Assembly (NCBI GenBank): GCA_012515235.1
Contig: JAAYYU010000144.1
Location: 1-64,000, forward strand
Length of the DNA: 64,000 bases
Direction of reading: 5' to 3'
Origin: Candidatus Anammoximicrobium sp.
GTDB lineage: Bacteria; Planctomycetota; Planctomycetia; Pirellulales; Pirellulaceae
Shown here: in pieces, positions 7,812 to 15,463 of the stretch
How the letters are laid out: the number at the start of each line of letters is the position of its first letter
How positions within the stretch are numbered: the first letter of the stretch is position 1
Notes under the pieces: generated by a model
Databases searched by the model: none
The model's input: only the letters and a program-made list of their open reading frames with translations
What the model was told of the DNA's origin: nothing
Made by a program: the position numbers and the translations under genes

Positions 7812-10800
7812 ATGATCTCGTTCCAGTACACGCAAGTCAGCGACGAACTGCTGCACCGCTTCGTCGAATTGCTGGAGACGGGCGATAGCATCGTTTTGTT
7901 GGGGCCGCGGTGCGTGGGCAAGAAGTACGTCTTGGCGCGATTGGTGGAGCGTCTCTTGGAACGGGGCAGTAGTCCGATCGGCTACGTCAGGTTCTTCGAG
8001 CCGGGCCTGGAGTCCTTCGACGATCAGAACAACGCTACGCATGCGGAAGCCAATCGCCTGCAACTGCTGGCCCCTGATATCGATATGGTGATCGATTGGC
8101 TGAGGCGGGAAACCGGGAAGCAGGCCCCCATTCTGTTCGCCGCCAATGTGGACGCGCTCCCGCAGCAACGGGCGCAGCGGTTGCTGCGCGAAATCCGCAA
8201 CCGGGTAAAGGACTCTTCGGCGGGCAAGCCGTGCCTGCGGGTCATTCTGACCGGGGAAGCCGACTTGACTCGCTTGGTCTACGGACCGGATTCGCAATTC
8301 AACTGCGCCAACCAATTCGTCATCCAGGGTTTCGCGCCGGACGTCTTCGGCCCGTTTTTCCATCGCTATACGCGCAGTTGGCAGCTCGCGGAATCCAGCC
8401 GGAACGACGAGACCATGGCCGCTCTGTATCAACGGACCGGCGGAAACCTCTACTTTCTCCGCATGTTCCTGTGGGCGGCCTTCGATTGGTGGGGGCACCG
8501 TTTCATGCGGGAGCCGGAGCCGATTGACCTGACGGCGGTACCCGACGACATTGTCGTCTCGCACGTTTTGGCTTCCTACGGGCCGGGCCATGCACGCTAC
8601 TTGACAGAAGCCGTCGCCCGCAGGCCGCATTGCTGGGCCGCGCTGGAGAGACTGAAGCGAGACGGCGAATTGCCGGTGGAACGTCACGCTCCCGAACCCC
8701 TGGAACTGGCGGGAGTTGCCGTGCGAGCCGAAGGCCGGCTCCGCTTCGCTTGCCCGCTCGTCAAGTCGCTCGTGGATCGTTATTACACCGAACAGCGATT
8801 CGGCGACCTGTTCGCCTCGCGCGGGAACTGGGAGCGTGCCTTCGACTACTATCGGGCCATCGATCCCGCGAAAAGAATTCGCCCGGCTTCGCTGGACGAC
8901 GTCGGAGATACGGAGGCGATCGTTCAGAGCCTGCATACATCCTTGCACGCCGCGGCGACACGGAATTCCGAGAAGGTGCTGGACCTGTTCCAGCAAGGAT
9001 GCCTGTACGTCCTGGGCTTCAAAGCGGTGACGTTTTGGACCCATCGGGAGAAGTGGGACCGCGAACAAACCTACGGTTTGGCGCAGGACGTATCACCAGA
9101 CCTGGCAGCCGCGATCCTGACGGCAGCGAGAACCGGTGAGAGTCGGCTGCTGCAGTTGGACCCGATCGCCGGCCAACAGGTGCTGGCCGCGGCCATCGCC
9201 CGGCGCCGTGACGACGAACCACGCGCGGTTATTGTCAGCGATGCGATCGGGACGCTTGCAGGATCCGTCAGCCGTCAGGAACTCGCCAAGCGGCTGCTGG
9301 AGCATTTCTTGATCGCTTTCGAGCGGGCCGTTCAGATGGAACGGGACCGGGAGCGTTTGGCCGTGCGCGACCGGTACAGTCAGATCGTGAGCGATATTTT
9401 CGCCTCGCTGGGGACGACGATCGTCAATGCGGGGCAAACGATTCAAGTGGCTGCCAGGAAGTTGCGCGACGGGGGCTACCGGCGAGTGCTGTTTTCTCTA
9501 ATCGATCCTACGGAAACGTACGTCGAAGGCGTTCCCGACGACGCGGATCCGACCGCCGCAGAGATTGCCTCCAAGACGAAATGGCTACTGGCGGATTCCC
9601 AGCAGGACGTGCAGCCGTGGGTGGTGAAGCACACGCAGTCGTGCGTCATCCCCGACGCCACGATTCACCCGCTCACCAACAAGAAGATCGTGGACGCAGC
9701 CGGAATTCGGGCCATGGCCGTCGTTCCCCTCTTGAATCACAACAACCAGCCCATCGGCACGGTGCATGTGGAGCGGGCTGACGGGGCGGTCCCAACCCCG
9801 GACGAAATCACCGACCTCGAACGCTTCGGGAAAGAACTGGCCATCGCCATCGAACAGAGTCAGCGGATTCAAATGCTGCAGTCGGCGCTGGACAAACTGC
9901 CAGAGCCGATCGTCATCCTGGACCGGCGCCTGCGGCTTCGCTACGCGAACTTCCCGGCAACGAAGTACTTTCCCGTGCGTGCCGACTGGCACGATCGGGA
10001 GGACGCGACAAGGCCGGAATACGAACCGCCGTTGCCGCAACCTCTCGAAGTCGGCTGCGAGTGCCTCGCCGATGCGCAGAAGTCGCTTCAGCAAGACACA
10101 CGGATCGTGCGGCACCGACGTTATCGCGAGCACGAGCTTGACCATCGCGTGGTGAGTCTGACGCAAGTCGTGCGGGACTGGCGGAAAGAGATGATCGCCG
10201 TGCTGTGCCACATCGAAGACATCACCTTTCTCGCCCGCGTGTTCGCTGCGCTGGAGTTGGTGCAGAAGGCGACGGACGTCGATTCGATTTGCGACGTGAC
10301 GCTGCAAGCCATGCGGGTTCTGGGACATACCTGGGGGAGACTCTACCGGTACGCCACTCCCGACGGAAGAGGCCAGTTTGTCAGCAACCGCTGCTTTGGG
10401 CAGATGGACGAAGGACTCAAGAAACGATTCGACGGCGGCGACATCCGGCTGCCGCCGCGAACGGAGCCGGGGGAGGCGTACCTGGCGGTCGACGAGCGGC
10501 AACCTTTGGTGTTTTGCCGTCGTGACGATTTGACCGACGGAATTGTCCATGTCACCGAGTTGGGATTGGAGGCCCGTAACGTGATCTGCAGCCGTTGCCC
10601 GTCCGGCCTGGACAAGCACGTGGGGGACGTCTGGATCGACTTTCCGCTTCGCACCCGGTCCAAGATTGTTGGCAAGATCACGCTGCAGTGCCCGAAAAAC
10701 TTCCCGCCCGAGAGCTTCGAGTTCATCAAGCTCCTTTGCGAGATGATCACGGGTTTGCTGGAAGCCTGTGAGTTGCGGGAGCGGGAGTTTGCGGACAAGC

Positions 10801-11534
10801 AACGCTGGATCGAGCAAGCCGCGGAAAACGCGATCCGCGATACGGCTCACCACATCCGCACGCGGTTGGGCTCGATGCCGTTGTTCCACGACGAATTCAA
10901 ACGGATCGCCGAGGCGCTGCCCGAAGGCCAACTACGTACGGAATTGAACGAGGTCACCATGAAGTTCCAGCACTTGTGTCAATCGATCTCGCGGCTGATC
11001 GACGAGACCCGCGATCGGCTGGCTCCCGTTGAACAAGTGATCCGGGCGAACCTGCAACAGGTCGAACTTGCCCCGCTCATCCGCGGGAGCCTCAGGGCGG
11101 CCCTGCCGAATACCTCGATCGCCGTCGTCGATCCGCCAGAGCCGCTCTTCCTGCTCGCCAATGCAACGATGCTGGATCGCGTCTTCACAGAACTGGCCAC
11201 CAACTCGATGACTTGCTTCAATAAGATGACGAAACTCGAAGTGGATGTAACTGTCAAGTGCATCCAGACAGACACCGGAGATCTGGTTGCCGTCGTCGAA
11301 TACTGCGACAACGGGCCGGGCGTGCCAACAGAATTCAAGGAGCGGATCTTTGAGAATTTCTTCAGCCGACACCCGAACAAATTGCCAGGCACCGGCTTGG
11401 GGCTTTGCTTTGTCCGCAAGGTAGTGGCCGCACACCACGGCGATCTTCAGGAGGTCGGAACCCCCGGCCAAGGTGCCTGCTTCGTGATTCGGCTGCCGTT
11501 GGAGCGTTTGGTCCTGCAGAAGGAGACGGAATAA
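7812..11534 (+). CDS. ATPase-like/GAF/PAS/GAF sensor histidine kinase
   Basis: This encodes 1,240 residues from ATG 7812, chosen because a G-rich ribosome-binding site precedes it; the open frame extends upstream only as a shadow of the previous gene. Residues 1-300 resemble a STAND/AAA ATPase, but the P-loop reads GPRCVGKK (31-38), lacking the usual Ser/Thr, and the Walker B-like strand ILFAANVDAL lacks the acidic pair. A helical middle precedes a GAF-like domain (about 517-683), a PAS-like domain (about 687-800) and a second GAF (about 808-985). The kinase core has an H-box DTAHHIRTRLG (His about 1013), N-box TNSMTCF, G1 DNGPGVP and G2 GTGLGL. No membrane segment is present, so it senses inside the cell. 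The response regulator gene starts 2 bases after its stop. Confidence 0.85.
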   Translation: MISFQYTQVSDELLHRFVELLETGDSIVLLGPRCVGKKYVLARLVERLLERGSSPIGYVRFFEPGLESFDDQNNATHAEANRLQLLAPDIDMVIDWLRRETGKQAPILFAANVDALPQQRAQRLLREIRNRVKDSSAGKPCLRVILTGEADLTRLVYGPDSQFNCANQFVIQGFAPDVFGPFFHRYTRSWQLAESSRNDETMAALYQRTGGNLYFLRMFLWAAFDWWGHRFMREPEPIDLTAVPDDIVVSHVLASYGPGHARYLTEAVARRPHCWAALERLKRDGELPVERHAPEPLELAGVAVRAEGRLRFACPLVKSLVDRYYTEQRFGDLFASRGNWERAFDYYRAIDPAKRIRPASLDDVGDTEAIVQSLHTSLHAAATRNSEKVLDLFQQGCLYVLGFKAVTFWTHREKWDREQTYGLAQDVSPDLAAAILTAARTGESRLLQLDPIAGQQVLAAAIARRRDDEPRAVIVSDAIGTLAGSVSRQELAKRLLEHFLIAFERAVQMERDRERLAVRDRYSQIVSDIFASLGTTIVNAGQTIQVAARKLRDGGYRRVLFSLIDPTETYVEGVPDDADPTAAEIASKTKWLLADSQQDVQPWVVKHTQSCVIPDATIHPLTNKKIVDAAGIRAMAVVPLLNHNNQPIGTVHVERADGAVPTPDEITDLERFGKELAIAIEQSQRIQMLQSALDKLPEPIVILDRRLRLRYANFPATKYFPVRADWHDREDATRPEYEPPLPQPLEVGCECLADAQKSLQQDTRIVRHRRYREHELDHRVVSLTQVVRDWRKEMIAVLCHIEDITFLARVFAALELVQKATDVDSICDVTLQAMRVLGHTWGRLYRYATPDGRGQFVSNRCFGQMDEGLKKRFDGGDIRLPPRTEPGEAYLAVDERQPLVFCRRDDLTDGIVHVTELGLEARNVICSRCPSGLDKHVGDVWIDFPLRTRSKIVGKITLQCPKNFPPESFEFIKLLCEMITGLLEACELREREFADKQRWIEQAAENAIRDTAHHIRTRLGSMPLFHDEFKRIAEALPEGQLRTELNEVTMKFQHLCQSISRLIDETRDRLAPVEQVIRANLQQVELAPLIRGSLRAALPNTSIAVVDPPEPLFLLANATMLDRVFTELATNSMTCFNKMTKLEVDVTVKCIQTDTGDLVAVVEYCDNGPGVPTEFKERIFENFFSRHPNKLPGTGLGLCFVRKVVAAHHGDLQEVGTPGQGACFVIRLPLERLVLQKETE

Positions 11535-11536
11535 CG

Positions 11537-12202
11537 ATGTGCATGAACATGTTGCTGATCGAAGATGACGAGCCAACGCGAACGATGTTCAGCAAGCGGC
11601 TCGCGCAGGAGTTTCCACGAGCGGTCGTCGACACGGCGGGCACCGCGACCGAGGCTAGGGCACATATCGAACGGATGCAGCGTGCAGGCAAGCAGTACCA
11701 CTGCATCGTGCAAGATTTGAAGATCCCGGAAGCGGTGGGGGAGAATCCCGAATTCGACGAGACAATTTGGCCGTTGGTTAAACGCAGCATGGAACGCTGT
11801 TTCTTCGTCTACATCACCGCCTACGCCAAGGAGGACCCCGCACGCGATCTCATGCGCCGGCAGCGGGAGGACAGTGCGGGAAGTCTCGTTCCGGGGATGG
11901 TGGTCAAGGAGGGCGACTGGCATCACGACGTCATCGGCTTGATTCGGTCCAAGGTAGAATCTCCTCGGCTGGAAAAAGAGTTTGAGCGTTGGTTCGGCGT
12001 CTCGCCGGCGGATGCGGGAGGCCGCGGAAGCAGCGGAATGTCGCGCGGCTCGGACCTGCAATTGGCTTCCGATCTGGATGAACTGTGCCTCGACTTGCAG
12101 GCCAATTGGAAATACTTGGACGATCGCTTCAAGAAGCGCGTTCGCGACAGGCTCGTGGTCGAGGAATCGGACTTGGCACACGTCCGCATCGGCCTGCGTT
12201 AA
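11537..12202 (+). CDS. Response regulator with unusual receiver and unknown C-terminus
   Basis: This encodes 221 residues. The receiver domain has the acidic pair D10-D11 (LLIEDDEPTR), phospho-acceptor D60 (CIVQDLKIPEA), T94 (YITAYAKED) and K124 (MVVKEGDW). Between D60 and T94 it carries extra residues (VGENPEFDETIWPLVKRSM), so it is longer than a typical CheY domain. After about residue 140 comes an acidic, helical extension (ASDLDELCLDLQANWKYLDD) without a recognisable DNA-binding motif. It starts 2 bases after the kinase stop and is the natural partner of that kinase. The output may therefore be protein-protein contact, for example with the sigma factor, an ATPase or the peptidase. This last point is inference. 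Confidence 0.85.
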   Translation: MCMNMLLIEDDEPTRTMFSKRLAQEFPRAVVDTAGTATEARAHIERMQRAGKQYHCIVQDLKIPEAVGENPEFDETIWPLVKRSMERCFFVYITAYAKEDPARDLMRRQREDSAGSLVPGMVVKEGDWHHDVIGLIRSKVESPRLEKEFERWFGVSPADAGGRGSSGMSRGSDLQLASDLDELCLDLQANWKYLDDRFKKRVRDRLVVEESDLAHVRIGLR

Positions 12203-12236
12203 ACACTTCTCACGCTTTCCAACCGGAGGCGTTCCT

Positions 12237-13454
12237 ATGCCCGGATTCTACGATATCGCCAACCTGCTGCCAGATGGCCGTCGCGCCGGTGACTTTGCGA
12301 TTCGTTTCGGCGCCCGCGACCCCCTGTCGGGGCGGGGATTAGGCGTCCACGGAGTAGTCGGCACCACCCTCATCGACTGCTACGCCGAGGGACTGGACCG
12401 CGCGACTCGGACGTTACGCGCCGCGGGCTGGGAAGCGCCCGACGAGCCCATCGAAGTACTGGTCTGCGAACCGAGCGAGGTGGTACCGTGGTATAAGACG
12501 CCGATCACGCTCCTTGACAAGGATCGCCGCCATCCGTTCGTCGTCCTGCTCAGTCAGCCGAATGAGCCAACCTGGGACGCGGCCCTGAACCGCGCAACGG
12601 TCGAAGCAGTCCACGAGGCGACGCACGCCTTTAACTTCCGCTGTTACAGCTGGCTCCTCGAAAAGAGCTGGACTTGGCTAGACGAAGCGACCGCAATGTT
12701 CCTCGAACAATTCACGTTTCCTGAAATTGGGGACCGTCTGCGATATGCTCGCTGGTGGGCCGCTAGACCGGAGCGCCCGTTGGACGCCGATGACGGCCGG
12801 TACGAGGCGGGTTTTTTCATGCAGTACCTGGTCCAACGGTACGGTGTGGAATTTCTTTCTCGGCTGTGGACGCAACGGAAGAAGGACTCCCGCGAAGACC
12901 CCTTTGCCGGCATCCAGCGGGCCCTGGGCAGTCCGCCTTTCTCGTCCGTGGATCCGCATGTGGACGACGTGTTCGGGGCCGGATATTGCGTCGACGCGTA
13001 CTTCACGAAAACCATCTTGCCGGAAGTTGCGGTCCGTTACGGCGGCCGCGCTGTGAGTTGGTCTTTTGAACTGAAGTCGCCGACGACGGCCGTGCTGCCC
13101 GGCGGCGATGGCCTGGACCATCTGGCATGCAAGTACTACCGGATCTTCGTGACGCGCCCCGTGAGCGGTTTGCGAGTGACCGTGACCGAAGAGTTGGCAA
13201 GCGGCTCGAATGACGGCACAGGAGCTTTGAAGGCATTTCTGCTCCAAGTCGGGCCTTTCGGTCAACAGATCGGAGCGAAATTGCCTCTGGAAGAGACTGC
13301 CTCACCAGAACCAGAAAAGTTTCGTCCGCTGACCGCTCAGTGGCCTACGCCGATTGCCGACAGGGCCGAGTTCGTTCTGGTGGTTGCTAATTGTGAGCTG
13401 GATAAGAACGCGAACGGGCGCAGTTTCCAGATCGAGATCCAGACGCATTCTTGA
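12237..13454 (+). CDS. HExxH zinc metallopeptidase-like protein
   Basis: This encodes 405 residues from ATG 12237, with GGAGG 7 bases upstream. The motif HEATH at 126-130 is followed about 20 residues later by WLDEATAMFLE, giving the gluzincin arrangement H126, E127, H130 and third ligand E150. The catalytic region is helical up to about residue 290. The last 130 residues are beta-rich (ACKYYRIFVTRPVSGLRVTV, then FVLVVANCELD) and resemble a bacterial pre-peptidase-type beta-sandwich. There is no signal peptide, so it probably acts in the cytosol. As the last large gene of the sigma/ATPase/kinase/regulator run it is the most likely effector. The substrate is unknown. The gap to the regulator gene is 34 bases. 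Confidence 0.8.
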   Translation: MPGFYDIANLLPDGRRAGDFAIRFGARDPLSGRGLGVHGVVGTTLIDCYAEGLDRATRTLRAAGWEAPDEPIEVLVCEPSEVVPWYKTPITLLDKDRRHPFVVLLSQPNEPTWDAALNRATVEAVHEATHAFNFRCYSWLLEKSWTWLDEATAMFLEQFTFPEIGDRLRYARWWAARPERPLDADDGRYEAGFFMQYLVQRYGVEFLSRLWTQRKKDSREDPFAGIQRALGSPPFSSVDPHVDDVFGAGYCVDAYFTKTILPEVAVRYGGRAVSWSFELKSPTTAVLPGGDGLDHLACKYYRIFVTRPVSGLRVTVTEELASGSNDGTGALKAFLLQVGPFGQQIGAKLPLEETASPEPEKFRPLTAQWPTPIADRAEFVLVVANCELDKNANGRSFQIEIQTHS

Positions 13455-13521
13455 GCCACGGTCGGTCCAGCGCCACCTCCCGAGGCGTCGGCACAATCCG
13501 CTTTTCTTGCTCCTCTGCGGA

Positions 13522-13559
13522 AACGTTAACGGCCGTTAGCACGTTAACATGGTTGGAGG
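13522..13559 (+). promoter_or_regulatory. Second copy of the CGTTA-box leader
   Basis: AACGTTAACGG, CCGTTAGC and ACGTTAAC lie in a row before TTGGAGG, matching the leader at 5035-5072 in order and spacing. The element contains GTTAAC twice. It stands 68 bases after the peptidase stop, in front of two very small open frames. It may mark a second transcription unit under the same control. Confidence 0.35.
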
Positions 13560-13725
13560 GTTCATTGCCTTCCTCGGAAACGGGGAACAGGCACCTCGTC
13601 GGGGACGCTGGAGACGATTCTCGGTTTCGTCTGACATTCCGTTGCCGACTGCCTACCCGCCGGACTTGCGCGACGCTGCGCTGGAGTCATTCCCGATCCG
13701 TCTTTCCGCCTGCCGAGGAGTGTGA
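13549..13725 (+). CDS. Possible 58-residue ORF after the cluster
   Basis: The frame runs from ATG 13549, which lies inside the leader motif, to TGA 13723-13725. The product is Arg/Pro-rich and shows no domain. If TTGGAGG at 13553-13559 is the ribosome-binding site, the start would be a non-ATG codon in this or another frame near 13565. I list it only because the leader predicts something translated here. Confidence 0.2.
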   Translation: MVGGFIAFLGNGEQAPRRGRWRRFSVSSDIPLPTAYPPDLRDAALESFPIRLSACRGV

Positions 13726-13727
13726 CC

Positions 13728-13898
13728 ATGTCGAGTTTCTTGTCTCAATTGCCGGGAGCAGAATTTCTGGCGCTCCTGACATCGCTCGCAGTTGCTGTTT
13801 GGGAGCTGTTTTGTCAAGGTTGTGAGGTGGCCTATCCCGTCCCGGCTGTCGGCTTTGCGCCGCCGTCTTGTCGCGGAACGAGTCTGCGAGCCGTATAA
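13728..13898 (+). CDS. Possible 56-residue small membrane peptide
   Basis: ATG 13728 follows GAGGAG (13715-13720) at good spacing, and the frame stops at TAA 13896-13898. The N-terminal half reads [20 protein letters not shown], a plausible single membrane helix, followed by a Pro/Gly-rich tail. It lies 2 bases after the previous small ORF. It could be a membrane accessory peptide of the upstream cluster, but may be a chance frame. Confidence 0.3.
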   Translation: MSSFLSQLPGAEFLALLTSLAVAVWELFCQGCEVAYPVPAVGFAPPSCRGTSLRAV

Positions 13899-14023
13899 TC
13901 GGCAGTTGGCAACGGGCTGGCTTCGGCCCCTCCGTGGCGGCGGGCGAAGGCACTAGGCCTGCAAACCCGAGGATCGCCAAGTGGCAAGACCCGCGTCCGG
14001 CGGCTGGCAGGGGAGGAGACGTC

Positions 14024-14812
14024 ATGTTGGAACGTAAGCCGATCTTTCCGCACGTGATCGAAATGAATCATCAGGCCGGCCACATCATCGGCTCCAACGT
14101 GTACCTGATTTACGACGCCGATCAGTGGCTGCTGATCGACATCGGCTACGACGACACCGTCGAGGAGATCGTCGAGCTGATCCGCGAGCTGGATTTCCCC
14201 TTGTCCCATTGCCAGACGATCGTCGCCACGCACGCCGACGTGGATCACATTCAGGGCTTGGCCAAAGCCAAACAGCTGCTGCGGACGACGGCCACCGCTC
14301 ATCCCGTCGCAGCGGACGCGCTGCGGCGCGGCGATCGGCTGTTCAGCTTCGCCGAAATCGCGGCGCAGGGGATCGACATGGCGTTGCCGCCGGTCGAGGT
14401 CGAGCACGAGATCGACGAAGGCGACTGCCTGCGGATCGGGGGCCTGACCTTGGACGTGTGGGTAACGCCCGGACACACCAATTGCCAACTGAGCTTCCGT
14501 CTGGGCGAGCTGCTGTTCAGCGGCGACAACCTGTTCCGGGACGGCTGCGTGGGCGCGATCGACGCGCATCACGGCAGCGATCTGCCGGCCTTCGTCAAAT
14601 CGCTGGAACGCATCCGCGGCAGCAACGTGCAATGGCTGCTGCCCAGTCACGGACCGTACTTCCGCAAAGACGATCGGCTGCTGGACGCCGTCATCACCCG
14701 CCTGCAGCGCTACCAGCAGATGGCCGACTTCGGCACCTGCGCCGAAGAATGGCCGCTGCTGGATCAGTGGGAGCAGGAACTGGCGGCGGGCAAACGGCCC
14801 CACGCAACTTAA
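14024..14812 (+). CDS. Metallo-beta-lactamase-fold hydrolase
   Basis: This encodes 262 residues from ATG 14024 behind a strong GGAGGAG. The fold signature is clear: THADVDH at 69-75, H151 in TPGHTNC, D168 in FSGDNLF, and a final LLPSHGPYF. The first motif is H-x-D-x-D-H rather than the classical H-x-H-x-D-H, so one zinc ligand position is Asp. No signal peptide is present, which suggests a cytosolic enzyme of the glyoxalase-II-like branch. The substrate cannot be told from sequence. It stands alone: upstream is the small-ORF region, downstream a repeat-rich gap. Confidence 0.85.
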   Translation: MLERKPIFPHVIEMNHQAGHIIGSNVYLIYDADQWLLIDIGYDDTVEEIVELIRELDFPLSHCQTIVATHADVDHIQGLAKAKQLLRTTATAHPVAADALRRGDRLFSFAEIAAQGIDMALPPVEVEHEIDEGDCLRIGGLTLDVWVTPGHTNCQLSFRLGELLFSGDNLFRDGCVGAIDAHHGSDLPAFVKSLERIRGSNVQWLLPSHGPYFRKDDRLLDAVITRLQRYQQMADFGTCAEEWPLLDQWEQELAAGKRPHAT

Positions 14813-14898
14813 AACCGCTAAGCATCGTTCGAGAAATAACTGTCCCGTGTCTATTGCCGATCATCCCAGCAACGGTGGGCGAAATAACTTCCCGGATT

Positions 14899-15038
14899 TC
14901 GGCCACCACGCTGCTTGCCAGCGTGAAGCCATGTTCAGCACCAGGCGTCGGCGTCGGCCCAGCCCGAGCCATCGTCCAGCCACTGCATCCAGCATCTTGA
15001 ACACCGCTCCACGCTGGCCAGCAGCGTGGTGGCGAAGA
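14899..15038. repeat. Inverted repeat built from a dispersed 44-bp unit
   Basis: The unit beginning TCGGCCACCACGCTGC at 14899-14942 recurs almost unchanged at 32774-32817 and, inverted and slightly diverged, at 14998-15038. The two copies here form a roughly 140-bp palindromic structure beside an IS remnant. Read as protein it gives the false peptide TLASSVVAE, so small ORFs in such repeats are artefacts. Confidence 0.65.
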
Positions 15039-15058
15039 GGAGGCGAACGGCATCCGAC

Positions 15059-15230
15059 CCCAAGAGCTCCGCCGCCTTGACCAAGCTAACCTTCCCCCTC
15101 CTGTACCTGACTCAACACCACCAACCGCCGACGTTCCTTCCTGCTCATCTGCAAGGTCCTCACTTACACCCTTCCAAACGGAGGCATTTGGGGACATTTC
15201 TAATGGCGCCGTAAGGGGACATTTCTCATG
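15059..15230 (-). mobile_element. Remnant of an ISNCY-type insertion sequence, transposase N-terminus and end
   Basis: On the minus strand an ATG at 15148 opens MSRKERRRLVVLSQVQ followed by SLVKAAELLG, about 30 residues that match, from memory, the helix-turn-helix start of ISNCY-family transposases (usual pattern MSxKE...REAAELLG). After that the sequence turns into the unrelated palindromic repeat, so the element is truncated. On its 5' side the 12-mer GGGGACATTTCT occurs twice, at 15190-15201 and 15215-15226, each followed by a related octamer (AATGGCGC, CATGGCGC). This resembles a terminal repeat array of the IS. No second end is visible in the window. Confidence 0.6.
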
Positions 15231-15463
15231 GCGCATGACAGGCCAAGGCCCTGGCTTCAGTTGACCAGGTTCCAACGTGAACTTAAGATGCCTGATCGCG
15301 GGCAGTCGAGGCAACGCTCGAGCCCGTTTACGCACTGGACGCCCGGCGAGAGACCGTGAACCGGCCCTGCTCGACGACGGCGAGGGGAGCAGCCGTTCGT
15401 TTTCCCGTCCGCTCCCCTCCAGCGCGACTTCCGAGATTGGGACTCCAAAGAAGGTGTAGCCTC

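Noticed and set aside
14694..15335. A 213-codon minus-strand frame over the repeat region
   Set aside because: Only its alternative frame at 15059-15148 resembles protein (transposase). The rest is the palindromic repeat read through.
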